Below, one piece after another: positions 44,737 to 54,475 of a stretch of 64,000 bases of DNA. The stretch is from Vibrio sp. VB16 (GTDB lineage: Bacteria; Pseudomonadota; Gammaproteobacteria; Enterobacterales; Vibrionaceae). The stretch spans positions 744,001 to 808,000 of the forward strand of contig NZ_CP087590.1 of assembly GCF_015594925.2 (NCBI RefSeq). The letters run 5' to 3'. The notes beneath the pieces are model-generated. The model saw nothing but the letters and a program-made list of their open reading frames with translations. It was not told where the DNA came from and did not search any database. The stretch's first letter is position 1. Each line of letters starts with the position of its first letter. The translations under genes and the position numbers were made by a program.

Positions 44737-45582
44737 ATGGCAACTGTAACTGCTGCTCTAGTTAAAGAACTTCGCGAGCGTACTGGCGCTGGCATGATGG
44801 ATTGTAAAAAAGCGCTTGTTGAAGCGAATGCTGATGTTGAATTAGCGATCGAAAACATGCGTAAAAGTGGCGCTGCTAAAGCCGCTAAAAAAGCAGGCAA
44901 CGTTGCTGCTGAAGGTACTATCATCATTAAACAAGCTGATGGTTTTGCTGCGCTTCTAGAAGTTAACTGTCAAACTGACTTCGTAGCAAAAGATGGCAAC
45001 TTCTTAGCGTTTGCTAACGAAGTCGCTGACGCTGCTGTCGCTGAGAAGCTAGACGCGGCTGCTCTTCAAGCTAAATTTGAAGAAACTCGTATTGAGCTTG
45101 TTGCTAAAATCGGTGAAAACATCAGTATCCGTCGTGTCGAGTATATTGAAGGTGTTAGCCTTGCCTCTTACCGTCACGGTGAGCGTATCGGTGTTGTTGT
45201 TGCAGGTTCTGCAGAAGAAGAGACTCTTAAGCACGTAGCTATGCACGTAGCTGCTTCTAAGCCAGAATTTGTTAACCCTGAAGATGTACCAGCTGACGTA
45301 GTTGAAAGAGAGAAAGCGGTTCAAGTTGAAATCGCAATTAACGAAGGAAAACCAGCGGAAATCGCAGAAAAAATGGTTGTCGGCCGTATGAAGAAATTCA
45401 CAGGCGAAATCTCTCTAACGGGTCAAGCGTTTATCATGGAACCGAAGAAAACAGTTGGTGACATGTTGAAAGAGAAAGGTGCTTCAGTTTCTAACTTCGT
45501 ACGTTTAGAAGTTGGTGAAGGCATCGAAAAAGTTCAAGAAATGAGCTTTGCTGACGAAGTTGCTGCGGTACAAAAAGGGTAA
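44737..45582 (+). CDS. tsf: Elongation factor Ts
   Basis: Nucleotide exchange factor for EF-Tu. 281 residues. N-terminal UBA-like domain with RERTGAGMMDCKKALVEA, then the dimerisation core with EVNCQTDFVAKD and the LTGQAFI motif. Highly biased codon use. Co-transcribed with rpsB; ends at an intrinsic terminator. Confidence 0.98.
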   Translation: MATVTAALVKELRERTGAGMMDCKKALVEANADVELAIENMRKSGAAKAAKKAGNVAAEGTIIIKQADGFAALLEVNCQTDFVAKDGNFLAFANEVADAAVAEKLDAAALQAKFEETRIELVAKIGENISIRRVEYIEGVSLASYRHGERIGVVVAGSAEEETLKHVAMHVAASKPEFVNPEDVPADVVEREKAVQVEIAINEGKPAEIAEKMVVGRMKKFTGEISLTGQAFIMEPKKTVGDMLKEKGASVSNFVRLEVGEGIEKVQEMSFADEVAAVQKG

Positions 45583-45602
45583 TCCTTGATGTCATCGTAT
45601 TG

Positions 45603-45634
45603 AAAGAGACCGTGGCCTTGGCTACGGTCTTTTT
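45603..45634 (+). terminator. Intrinsic terminator after tsf
   Basis: AGACCGTGGCC / loop TT / GGCTACGGTCT followed by TTTT. Separates tsf from pyrH. Confidence 0.88.
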
Positions 45635-45762
45635 ATGAATGCAATATAGTAAAATTTGAATCAGATAATTTAGCTATGATGAATCAACGTTTGAATTGAA
45701 GCTTGGTTAAAGCGTAAATTCATGACAGCTAATCAATAACTCTACACGGGAAGGTAAACTCC

Positions 45763-46494
45763 ATGACGACAAACCCAAAACCTGCGTATCAACGTATTCT
45801 ATTAAAACTTAGTGGTGAAGCTCTTCAAGGCGAAGAAGGCTTCGGCATCGACCCAGCAACTCTTGAGCGTATGGCCCAAGAGGTTAAAGAGTTGGTCGAG
45901 TTGGGTGTTCAAGTTGGTTTAGTTATCGGTGGCGGAAACCTGTTCCGTGGCGCTGGACTTGCTGAAGCGGGAATGAATCGTGTTGTTGGTGACCATATGG
46001 GAATGTTGGCTACCGTGATGAATGGCCTAGCCATGCGTGATGCGCTGCATCGTGCTTATGTCAATGCACGTGTTATGTCGGCAATCCCGCTTAAAGGGGT
46101 GTGTGATGATTACAACTGGGCAGACGCTATAGCTCAATTACGTCAAGGCCGCGTTGTCATTTTCGCCGCTGGCACAGGTAACCCATTTTTCACGACGGAT
46201 TCTGCTGCTTGTTTGCGCGGAATTGAAATAGAAGCGGATGTAGTTCTCAAAGCCACAAAAGTGGATGGTGTATTTACGGCCGATCCTGTAGAAAACCCGG
46301 AAGCAGAGCTGTATGATAAGCTATCTTACAACGCAGTCCTTGAGAAAGAACTGAAAGTAATGGATTTAGCGGCATTTACATTGGCACGTGACCACAATAT
46401 GCCAATCCGTGTATTTAATATGAATAAACCAGGCGCACTTCGTCGCGTGGTGATGGGTGAAGCAGAAGGTACACTGATTAGTAACGCTGATTAA
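45763..46494 (+). CDS. pyrH: UMP kinase
   Basis: Phosphorylates UMP to UDP; hexameric, amino-acid-kinase fold. 243 residues. LLKLSGEALQG (ATP loop), VIGGGNLFRGAG, DHMGMLATVMNGLA and FTTDSAACLRG are all conserved. RBS GGGAAGG. Its own promoter is expected in the 180-nt spacer after the tsf terminator, and frr follows 35 nt later. Confidence 0.97.
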   Translation: MTTNPKPAYQRILLKLSGEALQGEEGFGIDPATLERMAQEVKELVELGVQVGLVIGGGNLFRGAGLAEAGMNRVVGDHMGMLATVMNGLAMRDALHRAYVNARVMSAIPLKGVCDDYNWADAIAQLRQGRVVIFAAGTGNPFFTTDSAACLRGIEIEADVVLKATKVDGVFTADPVENPEAELYDKLSYNAVLEKELKVMDLAAFTLARDHNMPIRVFNMNKPGALRRVVMGEAEGTLISNAD

Positions 46495-46529
46495 TTCATT
46501 CAAATTAGTTAAAAGTTTAAGGTGAAAAC

Positions 46530-47087
46530 GTGATTAACGAAATCAAAAAAGACGCGCAAGAGCGCATGGAAAAAAGTGTTGAAGCGCTAAAAGGTACGCT
46601 TAGTAAAGTACGTACTGGCCGTGCACATCCAAGCATACTTTCTGGTATCACAGTCGAGTACTATGGTGCACCAACACCGTTAAACCAAGTCGCTAACGTG
46701 ATAGCGGAAGATGCACGCAGCTTGGCGATAACCGTATTTGACAAAGCACTTACTCCTTTAGTTGAGAAAGCTATCATGAAGTCTGATCTTGGCTTAAACC
46801 CAATGTCTGCTGGTACTGTTATTCGCGTACCACTTCCTCCGTTAACGGAAGAGCGCCGTCGTGATTTAGTTAAGATCGTTCGTGGCGAAGCGGAAGGTGG
46901 TCGTGTTGCTATTCGCAATATTCGTCGTGATGCCAACGGTGATCTTAAAGGGCTACTAAAAGACAAAGAGATCTCAGAAGATGAAGACCGCAGGGCGCAA
47001 GACGACATTCAAAAGTTGACTGATGCCGCTGTAAAGAGCGTTGATGATGTTCTGGCTGCAAAAGAAAAAGACTTAATGGAAGTGTAG
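46530..47087 (+). CDS. frr: Ribosome recycling factor
   Basis: With EF-G splits post-termination ribosomes. 185 residues, tRNA-like shape. Marks: LSKVRTGRAHPSIL, YYGAPTPLNQVANV, and RRDLVKIVRGEAEGGRVAIRN. Starts with GTG (GTG ATT AAC) at 46530, preceded by AAGGTGAAAAC. Followed by a terminator. Confidence 0.97.
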   Translation: MINEIKKDAQERMEKSVEALKGTLSKVRTGRAHPSILSGITVEYYGAPTPLNQVANVIAEDARSLAITVFDKALTPLVEKAIMKSDLGLNPMSAGTVIRVPLPPLTEERRRDLVKIVRGEAEGGRVAIRNIRRDANGDLKGLLKDKEISEDEDRRAQDDIQKLTDAAVKSVDDVLAAKEKDLMEV

Positions 47088-47110
47088 TTAATAACTACGT
47101 CTAATGTGAT

Positions 47111-47143
47111 AAAACGCTGTGCTAACAGCCCAGCGTTTTTTTT
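47111..47143 (+). terminator. Intrinsic terminator after frr
   Basis: AAAACGCTG ... CAGCGTTTT with an inner GCT/AGC pair set, followed by eight T. Ends the pyrH-frr transcript. Confidence 0.88.
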
Positions 47144-47185
47144 ATGCTATTATTTTGAACCAATCAAATTTATCAATTTATAATT

Positions 47186-47935
47186 ATGCCTGATATCCAA
47201 GTATCCTCATCTCATTTTCCGAAACACATAGCCGTCATTATGGACGGAAATGGTCGTTGGGCAAAAGCACGAGGTAAACCTCGCGCTTTTGGTCATCGAG
47301 CAGGTGCTAAAGCGGTAAGGAAAACGATATCAGGTGCGGCGAAGCTAGGGGTTAAAGCCATTACTCTGTTCGCTTTTAGCAGTGAAAATTGGCGTCGACC
47401 GGAGGAAGAAGTGAACCTACTTATGGAACTCTTTATTTCGGCCTTGACGCGAGAAGTTAAAAAACTACATAAAAATAATCTGCAACTACGGGTTATCGGA
47501 AACGTCAGTCAGTTTAATTTGAAGTTGCAGGCGAAAATTGCTGAGGCGGAAGTATTGACGACGAATAACACTGGCATGGTTGTGAATATTGCGGCCAATT
47601 ATGGTGGCAAGTGGGATATCGCCGAAGCAGCAAAATCCATCGCTTTAAAGGTTCAAGAAGGTTCTTTGCAACCGAGCGACATTACTGAAGAACTATTTGC
47701 AAAAGAACTTACTATGTCCGATTTGCCGGAAGTTGATCTTCTCATTAGAACCAGTGGTGAATGTCGCATAAGCAATTTTATGCTTTGGCAGCTTGCTTAC
47801 GCAGAAATGTATTTTACGGATGTACTTTGGCCTGATTTTGATGAAGATAAGTTAGTGGACGCCGTCTCTTGGTTTGTCAGTCGAGAAAGAAGATTCGGCT
47901 GCACTAGCGGACAGATAAAAGCTTTAATGGATTAA
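47186..47935 (+). CDS. uppS: Undecaprenyl diphosphate synthase (UppS/IspU)
   Basis: Adds eight isoprene units in cis to farnesyl diphosphate, giving the lipid carrier for peptidoglycan and O-antigen. 249 residues. HIAVIMDGNGRWAKARG (catalytic Asp), FGHRAGAKAVR, FAFSSENWRRP and LIRTSGECRISNFMLWQLAYAE all match; the usual GEQR is GECR here. Starts the envelope-biosynthesis run; cdsA follows after 16 nt. Confidence 0.96.
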   Translation: MPDIQVSSSHFPKHIAVIMDGNGRWAKARGKPRAFGHRAGAKAVRKTISGAAKLGVKAITLFAFSSENWRRPEEEVNLLMELFISALTREVKKLHKNNLQLRVIGNVSQFNLKLQAKIAEAEVLTTNNTGMVVNIAANYGGKWDIAEAAKSIALKVQEGSLQPSDITEELFAKELTMSDLPEVDLLIRTSGECRISNFMLWQLAYAEMYFTDVLWPDFDEDKLVDAVSWFVSRERRFGCTSGQIKALMD

Positions 47936-47951
47936 ATCTAAGGTAACGCAT

Positions 47952-48794
47952 TTGAAACAACGAATAATTACAGCGTTAATACTCGCCCCACTAGCAGTGT
48001 TGGCTATTTTTGAACTCCCTTTGCCTCTTTTTTTACTGGTTGTAACTGGTATTACCGTTTTAGCACTTTGGGAGTGGGCTCAATTTGTAGGTAGTCAGTC
48101 GCGCTATTTGGCCATGGTTCCTACCTTAACGTGTTTGGTAATCAGTTATTGGGCTATTCCTTCTGACGTTGTCAGTTTAAACCAATTAACTTTTTCTCAT
48201 ATGGCCTTATTGATTGTCGCCTCAACCTGGTGGCTGATAGCAAGTGCGTTAGCAATAACCTATCCTAAATCGACCCGTTTTTGGCAACACTCCAAGGTAT
48301 TACGACAGCTATTTGGTGTCCTAACTGTTTTGCCATTCTTTTGGAGCCTTCTAATATTAAGGGCTCAGAATATTGAGCTAGAGCCTTATCATGGCGCTAA
48401 ATTAGTGCTGTTTGTCTGCCTACTTGTTTGGGCCGCAGACAGTGGAGCTTATTTTGCTGGTAAAGCAATTGGTAAACGTAAAATGGCACCGAATGTGAGT
48501 CCAAATAAAACGATTGAAGGGCTTGTAGGTGGTATCGTTGTTGCACTAATGGTGGGGGGAGTTACCGCCAATATTTTTGATATTCATTTTTCAAGTGTTG
48601 CTAGCATGATCATAATCACTTTGGTCACCGTCATTATTTCTGTTCTCGGCGATCTTGTTGAGAGTATGTTCAAACGAGTGTCTGGAATTAAAGACAGCAG
48701 CAATATTATCCCTGGGCACGGTGGTGTTCTGGATAGAATTGATAGTTTAACGGCTGCTTTTCCAGTATTTACACTGCTCTATTTCACAATTTAG
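47952..48794 (+). CDS. cdsA: Phosphatidate cytidylyltransferase CdsA
   Basis: Makes CDP-diacylglycerol from phosphatidate and CTP. 280 residues, about eight membrane segments. The family signature SMFKRVSGIKDSSNIIPGHGG followed by VLDRIDSL is complete. TTG start (TTG AAA CAA CGA) preceded by AAGGTAA; no in-frame ATG stands nearby. A strong hairpin follows before dxr. Confidence 0.95.
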   Translation: MKQRIITALILAPLAVLAIFELPLPLFLLVVTGITVLALWEWAQFVGSQSRYLAMVPTLTCLVISYWAIPSDVVSLNQLTFSHMALLIVASTWWLIASALAITYPKSTRFWQHSKVLRQLFGVLTVLPFFWSLLILRAQNIELEPYHGAKLVLFVCLLVWAADSGAYFAGKAIGKRKMAPNVSPNKTIEGLVGGIVVALMVGGVTANIFDIHFSSVASMIIITLVTVIISVLGDLVESMFKRVSGIKDSSNIIPGHGGVLDRIDSLTAAFPVFTLLYFTI

Positions 48795-48799
48795 CCGCT

Positions 48800-48826
48800 T
48801 CAAGAGGTATTCTAAATACCTCTTGA
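48800..48826 (+). other. Perfect intercistronic hairpin between cdsA and dxr
   Basis: TCAAGAGGTATT / loop CTA / AATACCTCTTGA, twelve perfect pairs. The sequence after it (GTAATCTAC) has no T run, so it is unlikely to terminate transcription; it may protect the cdsA 3' end or be a processing site. Confidence 0.6.
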
Positions 48827-48866
48827 GTAATCTACTTACCATTCTATTTACGGCGGTTTTTTCTTG

Positions 48867-50075
48867 ATGCAAAACATAACGATTTTGGGTGCAACAGGTT
48901 CAATAGGTAGTAGTACGCTTAAGGTTATTTCTGAAAACCCAGACAAGTTTTCTATCATAGCGCTTACCGCCGGTACAAATGTGAGTGCAATGAAGGCGCT
49001 TTGTATCAAATGGAAACCTAAGTTTGCTGCAATGTCTGATCTGAAGGCAGCCAGCTTATTAGAGAAAGAACTTAAGTCTCTTAATTTGTCGACAGTGGTT
49101 GTTGCGGGTGAAGCGGGTTTAAGTTTTGTTGCTTCTTTAGATGAGGTCGATAGTGTTATGGCGGCCATTGTAGGCGCTGCCGGGTTAGCGCCTACAATGT
49201 CGGCAGTCAAAGCGGGCAAACGTATTCTATTGGCAAACAAAGAAGCATTAGTTATGTCAGGCAGGTTGTTCATCGATGCCGTTGAGCAATATGGTGCAGA
49301 ACTACTTCCCGTTGATAGTGAACACAACGCTATTTTTCAATGTTTACCAGAGCAAGTCCAAAAAAGTGTTGGTCGATGTGATCTTGATAAGTATGGGATA
49401 GATGCGATTTTGCTTACCGGATCTGGTGGTCCATTTCGCTATACCGATGTAGATAAACTACAACTAGTGACGCCTCAACAGGCCATTGCACATCCCAACT
49501 GGTCTATGGGACCAAAAATCTCTGTCGATTCCGCTACCATGATGAATAAGGGGTTGGAGTTCATTGAAGCTAAGTGGTTATTTAATTGCCAACGAGAGCA
49601 GTTAAAAGTGATTATTCATCCTCAATCGGTGATCCACTCCATGGTTCAATACAGAGATGGTTCTGTTTTGGCACAGATGGGGGAACCGGACATGTGTACT
49701 CCTATCGCGCTGACCATGTCTTATCCTGATAGAATATCCTCCGGTGTTTCGCCACTCGATTTTACGAAGGTTGGCGAGTTAACATTTTTAGAACCTGATT
49801 ATGCCCGATACCCTTGTCTTAAACTTGCTATTGATGCTTGTTATGAAGGGCAACATGCGACAACGGCGATAAATGCAGCAAACGAAATTGCAGTCAGCGC
49901 ATTTTTGAATAAACAACTGAACTTTACTGATATTGCTGTTGTCAATGAACGAGTACTTTCTAAGGTTTGTTCAGAATCGCAACACTTGGTTACGGATAAC
50001 TTGGAAAGCTTGCTTGAGCTAGATAGAATGGCTCGTCGTCTTGCTCAGGAAGTGGTTAGAGAACGCTCATTATGA
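48867..50075 (+). CDS. dxr: 1-Deoxy-D-xylulose 5-phosphate reductoisomerase
   Basis: Second step of the MEP pathway: DXP to 2-C-methylerythritol 4-phosphate with NADPH. 402 residues. N-terminal GATGSIGSSTL NADPH loop, LLANKEALVMSG, the metal site LPVDSEHNAIFQ and KISVDSATMMNKGLE. ATG at 48867; a TTG just before it is less likely. In Vibrio dxr lies after cdsA, whereas in E. coli it precedes uppS. Overlaps rseP by 4 bases. Confidence 0.97.
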   Translation: MQNITILGATGSIGSSTLKVISENPDKFSIIALTAGTNVSAMKALCIKWKPKFAAMSDLKAASLLEKELKSLNLSTVVVAGEAGLSFVASLDEVDSVMAAIVGAAGLAPTMSAVKAGKRILLANKEALVMSGRLFIDAVEQYGAELLPVDSEHNAIFQCLPEQVQKSVGRCDLDKYGIDAILLTGSGGPFRYTDVDKLQLVTPQQAIAHPNWSMGPKISVDSATMMNKGLEFIEAKWLFNCQREQLKVIIHPQSVIHSMVQYRDGSVLAQMGEPDMCTPIALTMSYPDRISSGVSPLDFTKVGELTFLEPDYARYPCLKLAIDACYEGQHATTAINAANEIAVSAFLNKQLNFTDIAVVNERVLSKVCSESQHLVTDNLESLLELDRMARRLAQEVVRERSL

Positions 50076-51430
50076 ATGATATTTTATGGAACTTCGGCAG
50101 CTTTATAATTGCTTTAGGCATTTTAGTTGCTGTACATGAGTTTGGTCACTTTTGGGTTGCACGTAAGTGCGGAGTAAAAGTCGAGAAATTTTCCATTGGT
50201 TTTGGTAAGTCTCTTTGGAAAAAAACAGGAGCAGACGGCACGGAATACAACATATCAGCTATCCCATTAGGTGGGTACGTCAAAATGTTGGATAGTCGAG
50301 TAGATGATGTTCCCGAATCAATGTTGCCGCAGGCCTTTGATCGTAAGCCACTTTGGCAAAGAACCGCTGTTGTCTCCGCGGGACCACTATTCAATTTCTT
50401 ATTCGCGATTTTCGCTTATTGGCTAGTATTCCTTATTGGTGTTCCCGCGATTAAACCCGTTATTGGTGAGGTTACTCCAAATTCTATTGTTGCACAGGCA
50501 GGGATAGAACCAGGAATGGAACTTATTTCTATTGCAGGTACCGAAACCTTAGATTGGGAATCAGTCAATATGAGACTGGTCTCTCACATCGGGGATGATC
50601 AAATGGTCATGACGTTGGTTCCAAGCAAAGGATACGGAGTCGAAGAGACCAAAATATTAGATATTAGAAACTGGAAGTATGATCCCGAAAAAGAATCGGC
50701 GATGCAAACGCTGGGTTTCTTGCCTTATCGACCAGAAATTTTCACCTCTATTGCTAATGTCGCGGATGCTAGTGCCGCTGAATCGGCTGGAATAGAGGTT
50801 GGTGACAAAATCGTGTCGATTGGTGGCGTGCTAATCCAAGACTGGCAGCAAGTCGTTGATGAAATTAGTTCTTCACCGAACCAGATACTAGAGTTAATTG
50901 TTGAACGAAACGGCGTTTCTACTTCATTACAATTGACGCCAGCAAGTAAAGAGTTGTCTAGCGGTAAGGTAATCGGCTACGCTGGCATCGGACCCAAAGT
51001 GGCAGACTGGCCTGATGAATACAGATTTGATCTACAATATGGTGTGTTTGAATCTGTTGGAAAAGCGTTTGATAAAACAGAGCAAGTCATCGCTCTTACA
51101 TTTAGCATGCTTAAGAAGCTTGTGGTTGGTGATGTTGGTTTAAATAACTTAAGTGGACCAATTTCCATCGCCAAGGGTGCTGGAGCGACAGCGGGTTATG
51201 GCCTTGTCTATTTTTTAGGGTTTTTAGCGCTGATAAGTGTGAATCTAGGCATAATTAATTTGATGCCATTACCTATTTTAGATGGTGGCCATCTGCTATT
51301 TTATGCTATTGAAGCTGTTATCCGAAGACCTGTACCAGAAAAAGTACAGGAAATGGGCTTTCGAATTGGTGGAGCAATTATTTTCTCCCTAATGGCGATA
51401 GCTGTTTTTAATGATTTTATGCGTTTGTGA
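50072..51430 (+). CDS. rseP: Site-2 intramembrane protease RseP
   Basis: Zinc protease that cuts the anti-sigma factor RseA in the membrane during the sigma-E envelope stress response. 452 residues. Active-site HEFGH (residues 22-26), two PDZ domains in the periplasm (about 125-205 and 215-300), and the second zinc motif NLMPLPILDGGH near 400. Four membrane segments. Start overlaps the end of dxr (ATGA). Confidence 0.97.
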   Translation: MNDILWNFGSFIIALGILVAVHEFGHFWVARKCGVKVEKFSIGFGKSLWKKTGADGTEYNISAIPLGGYVKMLDSRVDDVPESMLPQAFDRKPLWQRTAVVSAGPLFNFLFAIFAYWLVFLIGVPAIKPVIGEVTPNSIVAQAGIEPGMELISIAGTETLDWESVNMRLVSHIGDDQMVMTLVPSKGYGVEETKILDIRNWKYDPEKESAMQTLGFLPYRPEIFTSIANVADASAAESAGIEVGDKIVSIGGVLIQDWQQVVDEISSSPNQILELIVERNGVSTSLQLTPASKELSSGKVIGYAGIGPKVADWPDEYRFDLQYGVFESVGKAFDKTEQVIALTFSMLKKLVVGDVGLNNLSGPISIAKGAGATAGYGLVYFLGFLALISVNLGIINLMPLPILDGGHLLFYAIEAVIRRPVPEKVQEMGFRIGGAIIFSLMAIAVFNDFMRL

Positions 51431-51534
51431 TATCGATATACTCAAGAAAAGGCAAAGTGATTTACTTAGCGTTTTCCTGAGAATACAACCAAGCAGAAAG
51501 CAATCAGAAGTATCAAGGAATAGTCAGAACCGGT

Positions 51535-53949
51535 ATGGCAATTAAGCAATTACTACTCGCTACTCTTTTAGTCGCAAGTTCAACAGTGAGTAGCGCAGAG
51601 CAGTTCACAGTGAAAGATATCAAGGTGGAAGGATTACAACGTGTTGCATTAGGTGCGGCTCTGTTGAAGATTCCCGTTCGTGTTGGTGATAATATCAATC
51701 AACAAGATGTCGCCGATATCATAAAAGCGCTATACAACTCCGGTAACTTTGAGAACGTCAAAGTATTGAGAGACGATGGTGTACTTGTTATTCAAGTGCA
51801 AGAGAGGCCGACGGTAGCGAACATCTCGTTTTCAGGTAATAGTGCGATTAAAGAAGAGCAACTGCAGCAAAACCTAGACGCTTCAGGCGTAAGGGTAGGC
51901 GAGGCTCTTGATCGAACAACCTTAAGTCAAATTGAGAAAGGTTTAGAGGATTTCTACTACAGCGTTGGTAAGTATAACGCGACCGTACAAGCTGTAGTGA
52001 CGCCACTCCCTCGAAACCGAGCGGACCTAAAGTTCGTCTTTTCTGAAGGGGTGTCTGCAAAAATTCAGCAGATTAACTTCATTGGTAATGAGGTTTACGA
52101 TGACGAACAACTTTTATCTCGTTTCGATCTGAATGTTGATATCTCTTGGTGGAATTTTCTTGCCGACGATAAATATCAGAAACAAGTGCTGGCGGCCGAT
52201 TTAGAAGCGCTCAAGTCATTTTATCTAAATCAGGGTTATTTGAAGTTTAAAGTGGATGCGACTCAGGTAGCAATATCGCCAGATAAAAAAGGCGTGTACA
52301 TCACTTTAAACTTGGATGAAGGCAAGCCGTATACCATTGAAAATGTCGTTTTCAAAGGCGAATTGATTGGTAAAGAGTCTGAATTCGAACAGATGGTTCC
52401 ATTTGAAGATGGTGATCTCTATAACGGCGCATTGGTAACGGGATTAGAAGAAAACGTTAAAAAGACCATGGGTGAAGCCGGTTATGCTTATCCCAACGTT
52501 TTTACACAGCCTGAATTCGATGACGAGAATCAAACCGTAAACCTAACCATTAATGTTGAGGCTGGTAATCGTATTTATGTTCGAGATATTCGTTTTACGG
52601 GTAATAACTCGACAAAAGACGAAGTCCTTCGACGTGAAATGCGCCAAATGGAAGGTAGCTGGTTAAACTCAAAAGCGATCGAGACCAGTAAATCTCGACT
52701 CAACCGTTTGGGTTTTTTCGAGACGGTGAACGTACAGACCGTGCGTGTACCGGGTACGGATGACCAAGTCGATTTGGTTTATACGGTTAAAGAAGCGAAC
52801 TCCGGAAGTATCAATTTTGGTGTTGGTTATGGTACCGAATCTGGTATTAGCTTCCAGGTTGGCTTACAACAAGATAACTTTGCGGGTTCTGGTAATCGTG
52901 TTGGCATCAATGCAATGATGAATGACTATCAGAAAAACATAACCTTAGAGTACCGAGACCCATACTGGAATTTAGATGGTGTGAGTTTGGGTGGCAAGGT
53001 TTTCTATAATGAATTTGAAGCCTCTGAAGCGGGTATTGTTGATTATACTAACCAAAGTTATGGTACAAGTTTGACCTGGGGTTTCCCTTTTGATGAGCTC
53101 AATTTCTTTGAAATAGGTTTGGGTTATACACACAACAAAATTTCTAACCTAGATTCTTATGTCCAAATAGAACAATTTTTGAAAGCTCAAGAAGATAACA
53201 TAAGTAGTTCTGGTGAGTTAGAAGTTGATGATTTTGATATTACTCTGACATGGACGCGTAATAATCTAAACCGAGGGTACTTCCCAACGGCTGGTAATCA
53301 TCAGAGAGCGTCTTATAAAGCGACAGTACCAGGATCAGATGTACAGTACTTTAAGGCTCAGTATGATGTTCGTCAGTACTATCCATTGACGAAGAAACAT
53401 GAGTTCACACTGCTCCTTAGAGGACGCCTTGGCTATGGCAATGGTTATGGGGCTTCCGATGACGGAAATGATAACCTGTTTCCATTCTATGAAAACTATT
53501 ATGCGGGTGGTTTTACTACGCTCCGAGGCTTTGGTTCTAACTCTGCGGGGCCAAAAGCAGTGTACGATGAAGGTGTAGGTAATAACCCTAATTACGCTGC
53601 AACTGACGATGCGGTTGGTGGTAATGCGGTCGCGCTCGCGAGTGTTGAGTTGATTGTTCCAACCCCTTTTGCCTCTGAAGAGATGCAAACCCAAATTCGC
53701 ACTAGTGTATTTTTTGATATGGCGAGTGTATGGGATACAGAGTTTAATTATTTAGAGAATAATATTTCTTATGGAGAGAAATATTATTATGATTATTCTG
53801 ACCCAATGAATTATCGTGCGTCTTATGGTGCAGCGGTACAATGGATGTCTCCGATGGGGCCATTAGTATTCTCCGTTGCGAAACCAATTGAAATTTATGA
53901 AGGTGATGACGAAGAGTTTTTCACTTTCACAATAGGTAGAACCTTTTAA
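51535..53949 (+). CDS. bamA: Outer membrane assembly factor BamA
   Basis: Core of the BAM complex that folds beta-barrel proteins into the outer membrane. 804 residues: signal peptide 1-21 (cleavage SSA|EQF), five POTRA domains (to about 420) and a 16-strand barrel. The barrel keeps the LRGF lock motif (GGFTTLRGFGSNS; usual VRGF) and ends with a terminal phenylalanine (TIGRTF). The 104-nt spacer after rseP contains an imperfect stem but no convincing sigma-E promoter. Confidence 0.97.
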   Translation: MAIKQLLLATLLVASSTVSSAEQFTVKDIKVEGLQRVALGAALLKIPVRVGDNINQQDVADIIKALYNSGNFENVKVLRDDGVLVIQVQERPTVANISFSGNSAIKEEQLQQNLDASGVRVGEALDRTTLSQIEKGLEDFYYSVGKYNATVQAVVTPLPRNRADLKFVFSEGVSAKIQQINFIGNEVYDDEQLLSRFDLNVDISWWNFLADDKYQKQVLAADLEALKSFYLNQGYLKFKVDATQVAISPDKKGVYITLNLDEGKPYTIENVVFKGELIGKESEFEQMVPFEDGDLYNGALVTGLEENVKKTMGEAGYAYPNVFTQPEFDDENQTVNLTINVEAGNRIYVRDIRFTGNNSTKDEVLRREMRQMEGSWLNSKAIETSKSRLNRLGFFETVNVQTVRVPGTDDQVDLVYTVKEANSGSINFGVGYGTESGISFQVGLQQDNFAGSGNRVGINAMMNDYQKNITLEYRDPYWNLDGVSLGGKVFYNEFEASEAGIVDYTNQSYGTSLTWGFPFDELNFFEIGLGYTHNKISNLDSYVQIEQFLKAQEDNISSSGELEVDDFDITLTWTRNNLNRGYFPTAGNHQRASYKATVPGSDVQYFKAQYDVRQYYPLTKKHEFTLLLRGRLGYGNGYGASDDGNDNLFPFYENYYAGGFTTLRGFGSNSAGPKAVYDEGVGNNPNYAATDDAVGGNAVALASVELIVPTPFASEEMQTQIRTSVFFDMASVWDTEFNYLENNISYGEKYYYDYSDPMNYRASYGAAVQWMSPMGPLVFSVAKPIEIYEGDDEEFFTFTIGRTF

Positions 53950-53961
53950 AAGGAAAATGTT

Positions 53962-54471
53962 TTGAATAAATTAGTTAGAACTGTTGGTCTTAGTCTTGTT
54001 GTTGCAAGCTCTGCATTTTTTGTTAACGCAGCCGAAGCCGCGCAAAAAATTGGTTATGTTAGCACGGGCTATATCATCAGTAAGTTTCCTCAGCGCGAAG
54101 CTATTGTGAAGAAACTTCAGGCAGAATTAAAAGATGATAGAGCTGAGTTAGAGCGACTTCAGGCATCGATGACCAAAAAAAGTCAAGAGATTGAACGTAA
54201 TGGCGCTCTACTTGGTGAAGAAGGTATTCAGAAGCTAAAAATTGAAATCAGCCAACTCAATGCTGAAGGTCAAATTAAGCAAGATGCTTATAAGAAAAAA
54301 GCACAATCTTTAGACGTTAAATCTAGACAGCAGATGGTTGCCGTTATTCAAAAAGCGACCACTAAAATTGCCGAAAAAGAAGGCTATGACATGGTTATAG
54401 ATAGCCAAATACTTCTTTATTCAAATGAAGAATCAAACCTAACTGAAAAAGTACTAGCAGAGCTTAAATAA
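53962..54471 (+). CDS. skp: Periplasmic chaperone Skp (OmpH)
   Basis: Trimeric holdase that carries unfolded outer-membrane proteins to BAM. 169 residues: signal peptide about 1-26 (ends AEA), then a small beta body and long coiled-coil arms (ELKDDRAELERLQASMTKKS). TTG start, with AAAAGGAAAA 8 nt upstream; the nearby ATG at 53957 is in another frame and stops at once. 12 nt after bamA and 4 nt before lpxD. Confidence 0.94.
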   Translation: MNKLVRTVGLSLVVASSAFFVNAAEAAQKIGYVSTGYIISKFPQREAIVKKLQAELKDDRAELERLQASMTKKSQEIERNGALLGEEGIQKLKIEISQLNAEGQIKQDAYKKKAQSLDVKSRQQMVAVIQKATTKIAEKEGYDMVIDSQILLYSNEESNLTEKVLAELK

Positions 54472-54475
54472 TATT

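Noticed and set aside
51430..51534. Possible sigma-E promoter ahead of bamA
   Set aside because: GGAATAG and AGAACC are present but no GGAACTT-N15/16-TCTGA arrangement was found.
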